This document shows, piece after piece, positions 22,399 to 34,127 of a stretch of DNA of 64,000 bases. The position numbers and the translations under genes are program-made. Each line of letters starts with the position of its first letter. The stretch's first letter is position 1. Origin of the DNA: Hypholoma sublateritium FD-334 SS-4 (Eukaryota; Basidiomycota; Agaricomycetes; Agaricales; Strophariaceae); NCBI GenBank assembly GCA_000827495.1, contig KN817538.1, positions 124,001 through 188,000 of the forward strand, given 5' to 3'. The notes beneath the pieces were generated by a model, which ran no database searches, was not told the origin of the DNA, and saw nothing but the letters and a program-made list of their open reading frames with translations.

Positions 22399-24631
22399 TT
22401 AGTGAGAGGCGGGTGCTATTTTCGGGTTGTAACGGGCTTTTATGAGATCTGCAGCCTGGAAATATCTCAGCGCTTTTACTACATATCAGGCTTGAGCCGT
22501 AGGACTCACTTTCTCAGAAATAGCATACACGGTCGCGCAGGTATGGGTCGCTGGGATCATGGGGATGATAGAGATGTCGCCGACACTCAAGCCAGTCACA
22601 CCGTACACCGTCAAACTGGGCGATACGACCCCGGCAAGTGCGCGTGGTGCCATTGCAGCGGTACCCGAAGAATGTCCCGCACTGGAGAAGGTGTTATCAA
22701 CCAGCCAGCTTGCAATTTGGGCATCGGTGGAGACGTTGGTTCCGGGAGACTGCTCAACAGGCGTCAAGTGTTGCATACTCGTAGTCTGGAACCACCTGCG
22801 CATGAACTTGATGGTGGCAACGAAGATGTCGCTGTCGACGGGATTTATATTAGTGTTGAAGTCAATGATGGGTTCCGAATAACGGTCGGTGGTGTTGAGT
22901 AGGACAGTGCCGCGGCTGAGGGTCTTTTCAAGCAAGAAGGAGACGCTGACGTTTCCGTTGAACATGATCTCGATTACGCCGCTGTCATTTCTAGCGTACG
23001 ACTTGAGGATAAGGGCGCGTTGGGCGAGGAACCCTTTAAGGTTTTCAGTGCCGTAAGTCTTTGGCAGATATGTTGTAGCACTTTGGGCCTGGACTTTGTT
23101 GATAGTTGACTTATAGGTCGAACTAATAATGGGAAGAGGTAGCGTAGCCAGAGCATTTCCAATTCCAACAGATAATGGTCCTGTTTTCTCCGAGTCAGTA
23201 CAGGCAGGAATGTCAAGGCAAAGATGAGATGTGATTCATTACCTTTCCTTGACACCCACTGCTCATCTGCCCAGGCTTTGAAAGTGGCGTTGTTAATCAA
23301 AGAAGCGGGGTTTGGGAAATCATCGGTTTGGTCTGGAGAAACAAATAAATCAGTATCTCGTGGCCGGTGTCTATTCTACTTACAGACAAATGCCATTCCC
23401 ATGTCGGGGTGGTCCTGGAGATTTGAGCCCACGCCTGGAAGATCTACGAGGACGGGTATGCCAGCTTGTGTAAGAAGCGATTTCGGGCCCAATCCACTAC
23501 GTTGCAGAATCTGGGGTGTATGCAACCATCCTGCACAAAGGATAACCTCTTGGATTGCCTTCACAGTGGTGATCGTGGCGCCGTTGGGGGATCCTCGGGC
23601 CTGCATTGTGATGCCATTTGCGCGCTTATTGTCGCTGAAGAGTATCTCGTTTACACGATATCCTGTGAGAAGCTTCAAATTGGGGCGGCTGGAAGCAGGG
23701 TCGAAAAATGCATTTCTGGCATATGAACGCCGGTAGGTTTGGTCGACGTTGTTTGGGACCCAGAATGCACCAAAGGCATCGCCTGATGCACCCTCTTTTT
23801 GGATGGGAACGCCGAGCTCTTTCCAAGCCGCCCATTGCCTCTCTAGTGATTACTAAACAACCAGAGAGTATGGTGGATTATCTAGAATTCTTACTGATGG
23901 TTGGCCACAGCCAGTCAGGGAAGGTTGCTTGGATGGGACCATTTCCCCATGCGCTGGCGATATCCCAAGTGATGTTATACTCCGCAGTGAGATCTGCTCT
24001 TGGAGGAGTAAATGTAGCAGTCTGACAACAGAGTCAGTAAGGGTTATGCGCACGGCGTCGTCAAGCTTTGGACAAACTCACCTTCTTGAAATACGGCAGT
24101 AGGCTGTTGAATCCCCATCCTGGGTTACCGAGTTTTTCCCAGTTATCATAGTCGTCAGCGGATCCACGGTCGAATAGCATGCCATTCACAGTAGAGCCAC
24201 CACCTACGACTGCGGCGGCGAAAACATCGCCTAGCCTTCCCCCGATACCGGGTTGGGGAACAGTGGTGACGTTGAAGAGGTCTTTCGGGAGATAGTTGGT
24301 AGCACTCGAGGGATCGAGTTGAGCGGGATCATCGTCGAAGTATCCGTACTCGACGACCAAGACTGTCTCTAGGGCATGAAATTGGTTGAATGACTAAATG
24401 TGTGGTGCATCGTTGCGTAGACTCACTGGCAGGATCCTCGCTGAGGCGAGTGGCGATGACAAGACCACTTTGGCCACCTCCAACCACAATGTAGTCGTAG
24501 GCGCTGGAGAGTTGGCTGATGCTGATCTGTCGGGAATAAATGTCTCTAGAAATATCAAGGTAGCCTTGGGCACCGCTTGAGAGCACAACGCATTGAAGAA
24601 AGGCCCAGAAACATGAGGACGTCCTAGTCAT
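22399..24631 (-). CDS. GMC oxidoreductase, aryl-alcohol-oxidase-like, copy 2
   Basis: Same seven-exon layout as copy 1, from ATG 24631 to TAA 22399, and about the same length. The product starts with a hydrophobic signal (TRTSSCFWAFLQCVVLSSGA), then the same FAD motif (YDYIVVGGGQSGLVIATRLS), GGGSTVNGMLFDRGSADDYD and AGWLHTPQILQRSGLGPKSL. The first active-site region reads SSAGHSSGTAAMAP, so the His is kept although its neighbours differ from copy 1. The second reads PATHTCATVY. All exons I checked are open, so both copies look functional. Exons are much more alike than introns, the sign of an older duplication under selection. Copies differ at the N-terminus and around the substrate-side loop (DHPDMGMAFV here, DHPAIVVTFV in copy 1). 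Confidence 0.92.
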
Positions 24632-25759
24632 TACAAAAAACAGGACTACACACAAGATACGGAGGATAATGCGTCTGAGGTTCTCGCTTATATACAGCGA
24701 GGTATGTATTCGCACGTTCTCGACTGGCCACCTTTCGTCCATGGCAGAAATAAGTCAGAGAGTAGAGGTCAGCAGTGCAAATGCCAAGAGGACATTTACC
24801 GATCAACCAGGTAGTTGCGAGTCCATCAGATCACAGGTGGTAGCTGCAGTAGAGTCGCAGCTTATAGTCCAAGTGTGTTATAGAAAGTGCCGTTGTGTGT
24901 TGATTGGAAGGTGTCATCGATCGGAGGTTGAGCGCTGAGCAGCGGGCTTTGGTCATAGAAATGATGACTTGCTTTGTGATAACACGCGACCTCACATGCG
25001 GGCCTTCTGAGGTTCGGAAGATAAATCAGCCAGAAGAATTGGAGAGTAGGAACCCCCGAAAAAGGTGGTGTTCGATGTCGGATTGCTAGTAGTAGCGTGA
25101 TGATGCTGGGTCTTCATTGACACGCATTCCGCGACCGAAGGTCTGCTCTCTCGCGTCGTATGGCGTCGCGTGGCTTTGAATTAAAGTTGAAAGTTGACCG
25201 TTGCGGTAGTCAGAGGATGAAAACCCACAACAAGCCAGCATTGTTTTGCCAATGCAGCGGACCACAACCCAGTTTCGTCCCAAAACATGAAATTTATCGA
25301 TGCCCCGACGACCAACGTGTGTTCTAAAGTTACTGCAAGTAACTTCGAGTAATTGCCGATATTACAGTTGGAGAAAGGAGTTTGTTGTCGGTATTGAACG
25401 CGAATGATTCCTCTTGGATACCTCTAGCACTTGAATCTTGGCTTATGCCCTACGTATGAGCGAGCACCGCCAGGCAACAGGACAGATGCAACTCACCGTT
25501 TCAGCCACAACTTGGAAACACGCTTTTAAGCCGTATCCCGAAGATTTTTGTCTTCGAAAACATATTCAGAGTCGTTTGTGCAGACGCAATGGCGACAACT
25601 CATGGTGGTAAGAATCGGGGGCCAGCACTTGGGCGGGGGCGGCTATTTGCGGCCCGGAAGATCCTCACAGGCTGCGGCAATACTATTTCTTAGAACAATG
25701 CAGGGGTAAGAGTATAAAAATCCATTCTTTATAGCATTTCTTTGAGTGCGCAGTAAGTA
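24632..25759. other. Intergenic region upstream of GMC copy 2
   Basis: No coding or RNA signal. The proximal 300 bp shares short similar blocks with the region upstream of copy 1, for example the GATCAACCAGG segment near 24800 and 20770. So the duplication included promoter DNA. Confidence 0.45.
24686..24696 (-). promoter_or_regulatory. Possible TATA box of GMC copy 2
   Basis: The minus strand reads GTATATAAGC about 60 bp upstream of the ATG at 24631, matching the position seen in copy 1. Confidence 0.6.
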
Positions 25760-27097
25760 CTACACATATGTCATATCCCCGCCGCCAAAAGAATCCACAT
25801 TCTGTGTCCTTCTGTGCAGATGTAACTTCTTCACCATAGTCTTCTCCGCCCGAAATAAAGCCAGCCGGACCTTGTAGCTCAGCCCAACGTAGGAGTGGCG
25901 CAGAACGGACGCCATCGTCGTGAAACGGCCGTCCCTCGCCCCTGCGGCAGCCGACGCCCCTTCTTCCTCTGGCACCACCGGCCCATCTCCATCCGCCTCG
26001 AGGGGTCCCGACACATCCTTCTTGCTAATTGAATGACTGCGCCTAGCTGCGCAGCCGCAAGACGCCGCGCTTAACTGCGATGATGCGCGCGTAACGCTAC
26101 CAGCGCCCCACGGCGCTTCGTACAGCGTCGCCATGTCGCCTGGGGAGTCACGCCTCCGCAGGCGCTCGTCGTCGGGGTGCGCGGCGTCCGTGATCGTCTC
26201 CGTGTCCCATCCCTTGTCGGTGATGTGTTGCGAAAAATGTGCGGCATAGAACCGCGCAGCGAGTGCATCGTCATCGTCTGGGAAGGGTAAGGACGGTGTT
26301 CGGTGCACGGCGGCGTGTACATGAACTGGTTTGTGCTTCGGCGGGAAGCGGTCAAAGAGGATCCCTTTGTGCTCTGGAATGCTCGGCAGGCTGCTAGGTC
26401 CGACGGTGGTGACGTCCGACGACCAGGTAGACGAGCGGCCGCGCGTGGTGCCCCTGCTCTGCTCCGAGAAAACTAGCGAAGCAATCAAGCTCTCCGTCGA
26501 CTCAAAGGATTGGACCGCCGCCCCATCCAAGACATTCTCCTCTTCCCGTGCGTGGGTCTTGGGTGAAATTGGGTTCACGGAAGGCGAGGGAAAGGGCTGG
26601 AACGCCCTATCGGCCTCTGCGTAGGCGTCCATGCTCTCCTGCAGGGGCGATCCGACTGAGTCCTCCCGTGATATGGGTGAACATGGGTAAAACGACGAGC
26701 GGCACGGCACCATGACATCGTCGGGCAATGAAAAGGGTTGAAGTTGATTCGAGAGCGCGCGCTCGTCGAGTCCCGACCGTATCGAAGAAGTAGTAAATTG
26801 GGGCGGCCGGGGCGGATAGTACGATGGGTCCTCCACCACAGGGCTCATCTCATACTGAGATGAAGGACTATGGGGGCGGAAAGAAGGAGAGGGGGGTGCA
26901 TCTTGCAGAGACGGGGCAAATGTACCCTTCTTCGAGTCGTACTCCGAGAAAACGAACTCCATCGTGGGCATATGCTCGGGGTCGTAGAATAGCCGCTTCA
27001 CCCGCTTCGCTGGGGGCTGCCATTCGATTGGGTTGAGATTAGAGATATGATGATGATCTCGCCCGTTAACATTGCACGACGAGGAGTGTGATGACAT
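25760..27097 (-). CDS. Intronless protein of 445 aa, unknown function
   Basis: One uninterrupted frame starts at MSSHSSSCNVNGRDHHHISN. The protein is Ser/Pro-rich and probably disordered over most of its length. It has a basic patch (PAKRVKRLFYDPEHMP) near residue 30 that could be a nuclear signal. The more ordered C-terminus contains TTMASVLRHSYVGLSYKVRLALFRAEKTMVKKLHLHRR, possibly a helical interaction motif (written here as overlapping description of residues 390-430). No signal peptide, no membrane segment, no known domain. Lack of introns is unusual among its neighbours. It lies head-to-tail with a second intronless unknown gene at 27985, and both have the same kind of composition. Confidence 0.7.
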   Translation of the reverse strand: MSSHSSSCNVNGRDHHHISNLNPIEWQPPAKRVKRLFYDPEHMPTMEFVFSEYDSKKGTFAPSLQDAPPSPSFRPHSPSSQYEMSPVVEDPSYYPPRPPQFTTSSIRSGLDERALSNQLQPFSLPDDVMVPCRSSFYPCSPISREDSVGSPLQESMDAYAEADRAFQPFPSPSVNPISPKTHAREEENVLDGAAVQSFESTESLIASLVFSEQSRGTTRGRSSTWSSDVTTVGPSSLPSIPEHKGILFDRFPPKHKPVHVHAAVHRTPSLPFPDDDDALAARFYAAHFSQHITDKGWDTETITDAAHPDDERLRRRDSPGDMATLYEAPWGAGSVTRASSQLSAASCGCAARRSHSISKKDVSGPLEADGDGPVVPEEEGASAAAGARDGRFTTMASVLRHSYVGLSYKVRLALFRAEKTMVKKLHLHRRTQNVDSFGGGDMTYV

Positions 27098-27984
27098 GGT
27101 TCGTGTGGTTTGCTAGAGTAGAAAACGTTAGAGATTGCATAGTCCGTGTACGCATTCTAGGAACACCTACCATTGAGGTAGATTTCAAGGCGTATTGGAA
27201 GAGAAGTTTCATGCCCACAGGAACACATCCTCCCACATGGATGAGACTCGCAAGGTTCAGAGGGTGATGTGGTCTGCAACGAAATCTGTTCCATTGACGC
27301 AGTTCACCATGAAGACATCAATAGCATCATCGTAAACAGAGTGATGATTCCATTTATGTCACCAGAAGAGCATCCAGAGAGGCACTCAAGAATCTAAACA
27401 GGAATCGGAACTTTTCCTGGGTCCGGCAGCCGGCGTCAGCACCGTGACTCCTGCCACTTCGAGCTCCATAGCAAGACTTGAGGCTTCAGATAGATAGGTT
27501 CGAGCAAAGCCAGAATCGTTCCGCGTGAGTTATGGTATCAATGAGCTGGCGGCGCGACGGACGACAGCAGAAAGAGAAGATTGAACTCCGCTTCCAGAGC
27601 AACCGTGAGTTGCATAATTCTAAATTTAGCACCATGTACTTCATGATCATCTAATCTAATCTACATCCTTGCCCTGCTCTTCATGGGTAAATGCAGCGCT
27701 CCACGAGTCGCGAGCGTGTACATCGATGGCGAGAAACTTAGTCTACATTGAAAAATGTACGTATACATGTTACCGAAGTACACGTTTTTACTTTATCGAT
27801 GTGTTGCGATTAGTGGGAGGATCCGTTCTATCTACGATTATACAGGTATTAATCTAAGTACACGTTTTAATAGTATTACTTCCAACACAGCCTACGTCTA
27901 ATTAATCAAGGGAGATATAGTATGAATTATAATATACGGCGTGTCGTTCGGTCTAGGAATGCAGGGAAAGTGCAAATTTCGATG
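27098..27984. other. Intergenic region, nothing seen
   Basis: Spacer between two minus-strand genes. It becomes AT-rich from about 27600 and has no open frame or repeat of note. Confidence 0.45.
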
Positions 27985-28989
27985 TCATGAAGAAAATAGG
28001 CGGAATAACGAGAATCGCCGATGCCCGCCCCCGCGCACACGGGTTGCAATCCCTCGGGCTGCGAGTCCATTCTCATCGCTGGACGTGGAATCAGAAGACC
28101 AGCGCTTCTTCGTATTTTTGGCGCTTGACACCGGACGCGCAGCGGAGACAGCGTGGTCGACAGAGTCAGAGCGGCGCGCCGAGGTGAGATCGCCGCCGGA
28201 CGAGGCGCTCGCGCGCTTCAGGTAGTGCAGCGAGCTGCCCGCGACCGTTGGCGACGAGTTGAGCTCCCACTCATCGGCCCAGAACACCGTCGACCCCTCG
28301 CTCTCGCCAATGTCCACGCCCCAGCCCGCAGGCCCGCGCGCGTCGCGCAGGGTCCTCTCAGGCGCCGCATGCACGCTACTGCGCCGCGTGTCCTGCTGCC
28401 GCAGGCTCCCCTGCGCCTCCGCCACGGGGGCCGCGCCGTAGTGGCGGATGAGGTACGATGCGAAGAGGCTGCGGTTCATCTCCACGTCGCGCGCCGCGCC
28501 CAACTCGCCGTACAGCGGCGTGCGGCGGTGCGTCCGCGCGGTGCGTCGCTCGCGCGGCTTCCACACATACCTGTGCGGGTTCTTGAAGTACCACGCGTAC
28601 TCGTCGTCGTCGTCGGTCGCTGCTGCTACCGCATCGGGGAGCGGCATTCTCTTCCGCGCGTCGAGGAGGACCCGGTGCTCGGTCATCTGCTTCATCGCCT
28701 GTTTCGTAAAGTATTCGTCGCGCAGGAACGCGGGCAGTGGTTCCTCGGCGGGGTCGTGGTCGGCGGGGGCGGTGGTATGGGATAGGGAGCGGGATGCGAG
28801 GCTCACAGACGCTTGAGCGGCGTCGCGCAGCGCCATGGTGTGTTTGGAGGGAGAGCTGATGACGCGCCGCATGGTCGGCATGTGGAATGTGACATCAGCG
28901 CTTGGTACGGCGCCAAATGTCGATGAGCTCGGAACTGCGGACAGGTAAGATGACGGAGGTACGGCCTGCCCCGTTACTTGCATAATCAT
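27985..28989 (-). CDS. Intronless protein of 334 aa, unknown function
   Basis: One frame from ATG 28987-28989 to a stop at 27985. The middle part looks folded: PLPAFLRDEYFTKQAMKQM, EYAWYFKNPHRYVWKPRERR, RSLFASYLIRHYGAAPVAEA. The C-terminal third is Ser/Arg-rich, ending GGGHRRFSLFRLFSS. A basic Arg-rich stretch (KPRERRTARTHRRTP) may bind nucleic acid or act as a nuclear signal. Several in-frame ATGs near the start leave the exact start open. No family recognised. GC-rich codon use keeps the complementary strand open over the same interval, but the plus-strand frame is Arg/Val-rich and shadow-like. Confidence 0.65.
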   Translation of the reverse strand: MIMQVTGQAVPPSSYLSAVPSSSTFGAVPSADVTFHMPTMRRVISSPSKHTMALRDAAQASVSLASRSLSHTTAPADHDPAEEPLPAFLRDEYFTKQAMKQMTEHRVLLDARKRMPLPDAVAAATDDDDEYAWYFKNPHRYVWKPRERRTARTHRRTPLYGELGAARDVEMNRSLFASYLIRHYGAAPVAEAQGSLRQQDTRRSSVHAAPERTLRDARGPAGWGVDIGESEGSTVFWADEWELNSSPTVAGSSLHYLKRASASSGGDLTSARRSDSVDHAVSAARPVSSAKNTKKRWSSDSTSSDENGLAARGIATRVRGGGHRRFSLFRLFSS

Positions 28990-30304
28990 CGTCGTGGGCT
29001 GTAAATTTTATCGATTAAGGCGAATCTAGGATGTGGGGTTGGATGGACGAGTCGAGTGGTGCTTGTGGGCGTTATTGAATAGAGGAAACTTAGGGTGATA
29101 GGCGGATTTTGAATGCTAAATTATTGAGGGGTTCTAGTGAAACCAAATACAGAGGACACTGGAAAAGGAGAAAGTCGTCGTCGAGCACGTAATAGGGAGC
29201 CAGGAATAAGACAGGACGCCTTAGCTGCCTCCTGGGGTTTTGGAAGAAGAAAGGAGGTCGTCGGTGGGATAGTTATATCTAGGTTGAGTGGATATAGGGA
29301 ATACTGCGCCGTAGCCGAGGTCAGCAGCCCGCTATGAAACGGAGGGGCCTTACGTCTTTTCAAGTAGATCGGATTTTATACAATTGGCCAGCGTGCCACC
29401 GGAGTGGCAGTTGACCTTGTCATGCCGTAACAAATCAAGAATAGATCATCTGTCCAATATCCGTACAGCCGGCTCGGATGCCATGAGATTCCATGAGCGT
29501 GCGGGCTATGAGTCTACTATTCTGGGATCCGCGATGAGAGGAGGTCAGACAGCGGTATAACGGGGCGGGATTTTGGGACACGGAGGCGGAGATTGCATCA
29601 GACTTTCACAGCGGGAGTCCTTCGGTCGCGGAGTAAGTGAAAGCGAAGGTCGGGAGTCGGGATGATGTTCCATATTCACAGGACCCGAACCCTCGAAACA
29701 CCTAAGCCAGAATGAAAGTTTGAACCAAAAACGGAGAAAAAGCTGGCGGCCTCGGGGGACCCAGCCACAAGGACGTAGGCTCAAGCCACCGACAAACCTA
29801 AAATTGCTTGAAAGGCCATTGAAGCCCGAAGCTATGAAGGGCCCCAGCGGGACCTGTCACGGTGCTTCATTTAGAGTACATGCCAGTCCACGAGAAGGTT
29901 GATCAAGTCACCTTGCTCCTGTGCGGATGTCTCCACTGCGCACTCTGCAATGTAGCGGCCGGTTCCACTGCTTGAATGACGATACCTTGCTTGGTTGATG
30001 CAATGGAGGCTGTGTCACTGAGCCATATAACAGGGTGCCTCTTTTTACTGACTTTGAGTCACAAGAATCATGAGAAAGGCGGTTCAGACGTTTGAGCGGC
30101 TATGTATTCGCGTCTGGGAGCGGCTGGGAGCGGGAACATGTTCGAACGCGGTCTAGGTCGGAGCGGGAGCCAGTCCGTCGTCCAGTTCCCGGGCCCGATG
30201 GCTCTCGATCCTAACACATGCCAACATACTCTAGACTCACACGTGATCTGATCCTCGTCGTTGCCACCGCCAGTGACCTTGGTCTTCTGACTCTTCTCCA
30301 CCCA
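28990..30304. other. Intergenic region between divergent genes
   Basis: No supported gene, RNA or repeat. Short open frames on both strands (29121-29363 -, 29545-29784 -, 29720-29902 +) have no coding character. Confidence 0.45.
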
Positions 30305-30743
30305 ATGTCCTTACTCCAGATCCTCCGCCGGCAGCCCACCTCCCTCCGCCTGCGGTGCGCACTCCGGTACTACGCGACCGATACGCCCGCCGGCACAACA
30401 CCTCCAATTGCAAAGCCAGTAAAGAAAGGTCCGTTTTCTGTGTCGTTGCAAAGTTTTGTGTCCATTCCGAGCTCATTGGACCCCCCGAAATGTATTAGCA
30501 CCTGCGGCGGCCATCCCTGCCTCGTCATGTCCTGCTGACACCATTATGCCTGGAATCAACTACCTCAAAGGACAGGCTGCCGTAGTCGCGCTTGCGGACG
30601 ACGCCTACCCTGAATGGCTGTGGGGGGTCTTGAAAGAGCGCGTGTACGAAGACGACGGACCCGGTGGAGTGAAGGAGCGCAAAGACAGGCGGAATCTCAG
30701 ACAGCAGGCGATCAAAGACCGGAATTTCATGCAGACACAATAA
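30305..30743 (+). CDS. MRPL37: Mitochondrial large-subunit ribosomal protein mL54 (MRPL37)
   Basis: Two exons, 30305-30428 and 30499-30743, join across a 70-nt intron (GTCCGT donor, TTAG acceptor) into 122 aa. The N-terminus (MSLLQILRRQPTSLRLRCAL, then RYYATDT) is a typical basic mitochondrial targeting peptide. The core carries the mL54 signature: PGINYLKGQAAVVALADDAYPEWLWGVL, then KERKDRRNLRQQAIKDRNFM (given as two adjoining parts). It ends within a few residues of the usual family C-terminus. Length fits fungal members. It acts in the mitochondrial ribosome. An ATG further up in frame exists but would spoil the targeting sequence. Confidence 0.9.
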
Positions 30744-32387
30744 GCTGGGTTGGAGGGCGGGTATTAGGTGCGTTTGCGTATATCGGGGTCGAGCATATTG
30801 TTGACGCGTTTGAAGCAGATTTAACAAAAGTATAACTAATGGAGAGACAAATTGTTGATATCCTGCTATGTGACCGTTGGAGGCTTGCTGGTTGCCTGTC
30901 TATCTCTATCTCTGATATGCTTTTTCTCTGTCAAGACAGTTCTAGCCGGCCAACGCATGATGTGGCACAGTTCGGCGGACGTGGATGATACATCTACCAG
31001 GTTGAAGTTAATCTGTCTATCAGACATTTGACATTCTCCTCTGGGATTCTGGCCCTTTTGCGGCGCATGTTCTCGATAAAGCTGGCTATGAGGGCCAGGC
31101 GTTAAGTGCGTTTTGTCTAACTTTGATCCATGTTCTTACCGATATGTCTAGGCGCATTAGTACATGGACTCCCAAAAACTTCATACTTTATTTGATGTTC
31201 GATGAGTTTTTAGTTTTTCCTCGACAAGGGAGCACTGTCGACTCTCTTGGTCAACATGTTGGAGCAAACCATTGCAAAGACATCAAAGCATAAATTTTGA
31301 AGGTTCCGTTGGCCACGTTCTTTTTATGCATACATCCATTATTCTGAAGTTTGACTGACCGTTCAATGTTTTGGCAGTCGCTGTTCGATGTCTAAATGGG
31401 TGGAAAGGCTAATCTCAGTACGTGCACATCTTTCGGGATGGATGCGCAGCGATTTTACTTTAATTAATGCTTACTTTAGAGCTCTATGTACGTTGAATGT
31501 ATTCATGGGCCCCAAATTGTACGAAACGAGGTCGTGACAGTCGTCCACACCCGGCCGCATTGATCACCCCCATCTTTCATGTGCCGCAAAGTGTGTCAAT
31601 CACTCGAATTTCAGTGTGGCAAGTTAATGTCAAATATCTTCCTCGACATCCTGACGAGCCTGTGAGCCTCCTAGAATATTCCCGGAGGTTGAATATGATA
31701 CCTTGATCCTAGGCGTACGCACTCCACGCCCTAGGTCCCCCGAGGACTATATTTTCAGAGTACGGCCAAGGTCCGCTCGGCTTGCGGTGCGACTTCGTTC
31801 TATCTCCACGTGTATTCAATCCCACAGCGCACGAGGCTGCGACAATCACCTTCGTCCGATATTATGGGTTGACGGTCATCGCGCACATACACCGCTCAGC
31901 CCACCGTCTTCCCTCTTTGAAACATGCCGAGCTCATCAAATTCACGCGATGTGTCGAAGTGGCTCTCCTAAAATGCGCCGGTAGCCCTGCCGTGCGCAAT
32001 AACTGCCAGCTCAAGTGTATTTGGCATGGGGATGATGTCGACCTTTTTGTTGTTCCGGGGGAAGGGTCCGCGGAATGCAGTTTGAGGATTCTAATTTGGC
32101 AACCTCTCCCCTTTTACGGGCGAGGCATCGCACGCCCTGTGCTCCAAGTTGCACTTGCCACCGCCCTCCCGCAGCCAGGGCCTCGCCGTCGATGACCTCG
32201 TAAGCAAGTCGTCATGACCCTGATCGATGCCTTGTTCTTTGAGAGACGTCATTGATTCGTAGGCGTTACCGTTCTGCCCGGGTAGGTCACATGAGAACAA
32301 TTATAGCTGTACTGTTGGTGCGATTCCGTTCTTGATAAGAACGACTCCACTTCATTGATACTCCTCAGCTCCAACCCACTCAGCAGC
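30744..32387. other. Gene-poor stretch with one weak open frame
   Basis: The plus-strand frame 31782-32195 (137 aa) has a plausible composition in parts (NPTAHEAATITFVRYYG, VRNNCQLKCIWHGDDVDLF) but no start context, no introns to neighbours and no known motif. It may be a relic of a larger gene. The rest, 30844-31500, is AT-rich and shows nothing. Confidence 0.3.
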
Positions 32388-33581
32388 ATGCCAGCAATAA
32401 CCCACGACGATGTCAAGCCCCAGGTGCCTAAAGGTGCATTTCGTGTGCTGGTGACCGGATTTGGGGTGTGTATATTTCCCTCTCTTAGCGGCACCAGTAA
32501 TGTTAGTTTTATAGGGCTTGAACTCCGCTAACAATATCTGCCCCTTCTCGTTACCACAGCCGTTCTCGCACTATGGCGATAACCCGTCGTGGCTCGCGGT
32601 CGAGCCCCTGCAAAACACGGTCCTCCACACCGATATCCACTCAAAGTCCTCCTCCCATGTCTCCACGCCAGAGATCACCCACGACCCGCAGCCAATCCAT
32701 ATTACCACGCTCAAGGTACCCGTCGTGTACCAGGACGTGCTCGACATCGTCCCGGGCCTGCACGCGCGCCCGCCGCACCTCCCCCCAGACGCGCCGGAAG
32801 ATTGCGTCCCGCCGCCGCCAGGCAACTACCACTTCGTCTTCCACATCGGCGTCGCCGGCCGCGGACCGTTGCGCATGGAGCGCCTCGGGCACAAGCTCGG
32901 GTACCACATGAAGGACGCGAAGGGCAAGCTCGCGCCCGTCGTGCGCGTGTCGCCGAAGGACTTCAGCCGGCACGGCGATCCCGTCGGCCCGGGCGAGCCC
33001 ACCGCGATCGTGGAGCGCATGATCGGCGGCAGCGCGACGGGGCTGACGATGGCGGAGAGCATGGAGCGCGAGCGGTTGGGGATGTCGGACATCGTCGAGG
33101 CGGGCGATGCGCAGGCTGTGCGGCCGACACGCGGGTTCGGCGTGGGGTACGAGACGCTCCCGGACGAGATCACGTCGGACATCGACGTGACGCGTCTGGT
33201 GCACGACCTGAAGAAGTCGGGGGTAGAGGTGCGCTTCCCGTCCTTTTTGTGTTTTGCCCCACATCCTTTTGTGGTGCCGGAATGAGGATGATAACTGTTT
33301 TTTTATTTTCCGCTTGGCCCCAATAGCAAATCTACACTTCGATGGATGCGGGGCACTACTTGTGCGACTTCATCTATTATTGCTCGCTCGCGGAGGTCAA
33401 GCGGGCGTCGAAGCCGTACGAGAAGCGGCAGAATACGCAGGTGTTGTTCTTGCATTGCCCGCCAGTCGACCAGCCACTGAGCACGGCGGAGGTTACGGAC
33501 GCGATCAAACGGATCGTCGTGTGGGTGTGCGGCGAGCTGCAGCTCCACGACGCGAAGGAGGCTGTCGTAGCCAATGCGTGA
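32388..33581 (+). CDS. Pyroglutamyl-peptidase I (peptidase family C15)
   Basis: Three exons (32388-32465, 32560-33228, 33327-33581) join in phase 0 into 333 aa. This cysteine peptidase removes N-terminal pyroglutamate from peptides in the cytosol. The first exon ends in RVLVTGFG and the second starts PFSHYGDNPSW, together the family N-terminal motif. FVFHIGVAGRG follows. The active-site Cys is in TSMDAGHYLCDFIYYCSL and the His in VLFLHCPPV. It is longer than bacterial forms (about 215 aa). Extra residues lie in the middle exon, between the HIGV region and the Cys motif, with charged, probably looped sequence. The 94-nt first intron splits the motif exactly after GFG. Confidence 0.9.
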
Positions 33582-34127
33582 TAACAGGATCAGTCATTGG
33601 GTCTCTGCTGAGGATCTGGTGGGTGGCGACATTTCCTTGTGTGTTTTTAAACCGTTTTTCTGCACCTGCATTGGCTTTTAGTAATGATTTTCGTGAAGAG
33701 CCTTTACACATTGTCACAATTGGCTCCATCGAAAATTCGTACTGTGTTATCGTTTAGATAGTTGGCTCCCTGTTTTTCTTGTATGCATAGGTTCCTCGAA
33801 TCAAAGGTGGCTTCAAGTAGCTGTAAAATTCTGGCACTAGTGTGTACATGATCTGAGCGAATATTTGATTGGCCTGCACCTTAAATTAGCTCTCTAGGCA
33901 GATAATCTGCAAGTCGGGCTTTGTATGGACTACTTATGGGCGCTTGCAGGCGCTTACTTGTGCGACGGTCGCGACCAAGTCGCGGCGATGGCGACTCGTG
34001 CGCAGACATCACATGACATGATGTCAGGGACGCGCGAATTCGGGCCTCGTCGAGACTCGACGCGTACTTAAGTACCTTGCTGGCTTTGCTTCCAATCTTA
34101 TTCTCTCCGTGCACTACATCTACTTCA
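33582..34127. other. Intergenic region, nothing seen
   Basis: AT-rich 3' flank of the peptidase gene, then the promoter side of the next plus-strand gene. A minus-strand frame at 33881-34165 overlaps the start of that gene and looks like a shadow. Confidence 0.45.

Noticed and set aside
22559..22882. Plus-strand frames inside both GMC genes, similar to each other
   Set aside because: They resemble each other only because the genes are duplicates; the minus-strand reading carries the enzyme motifs.
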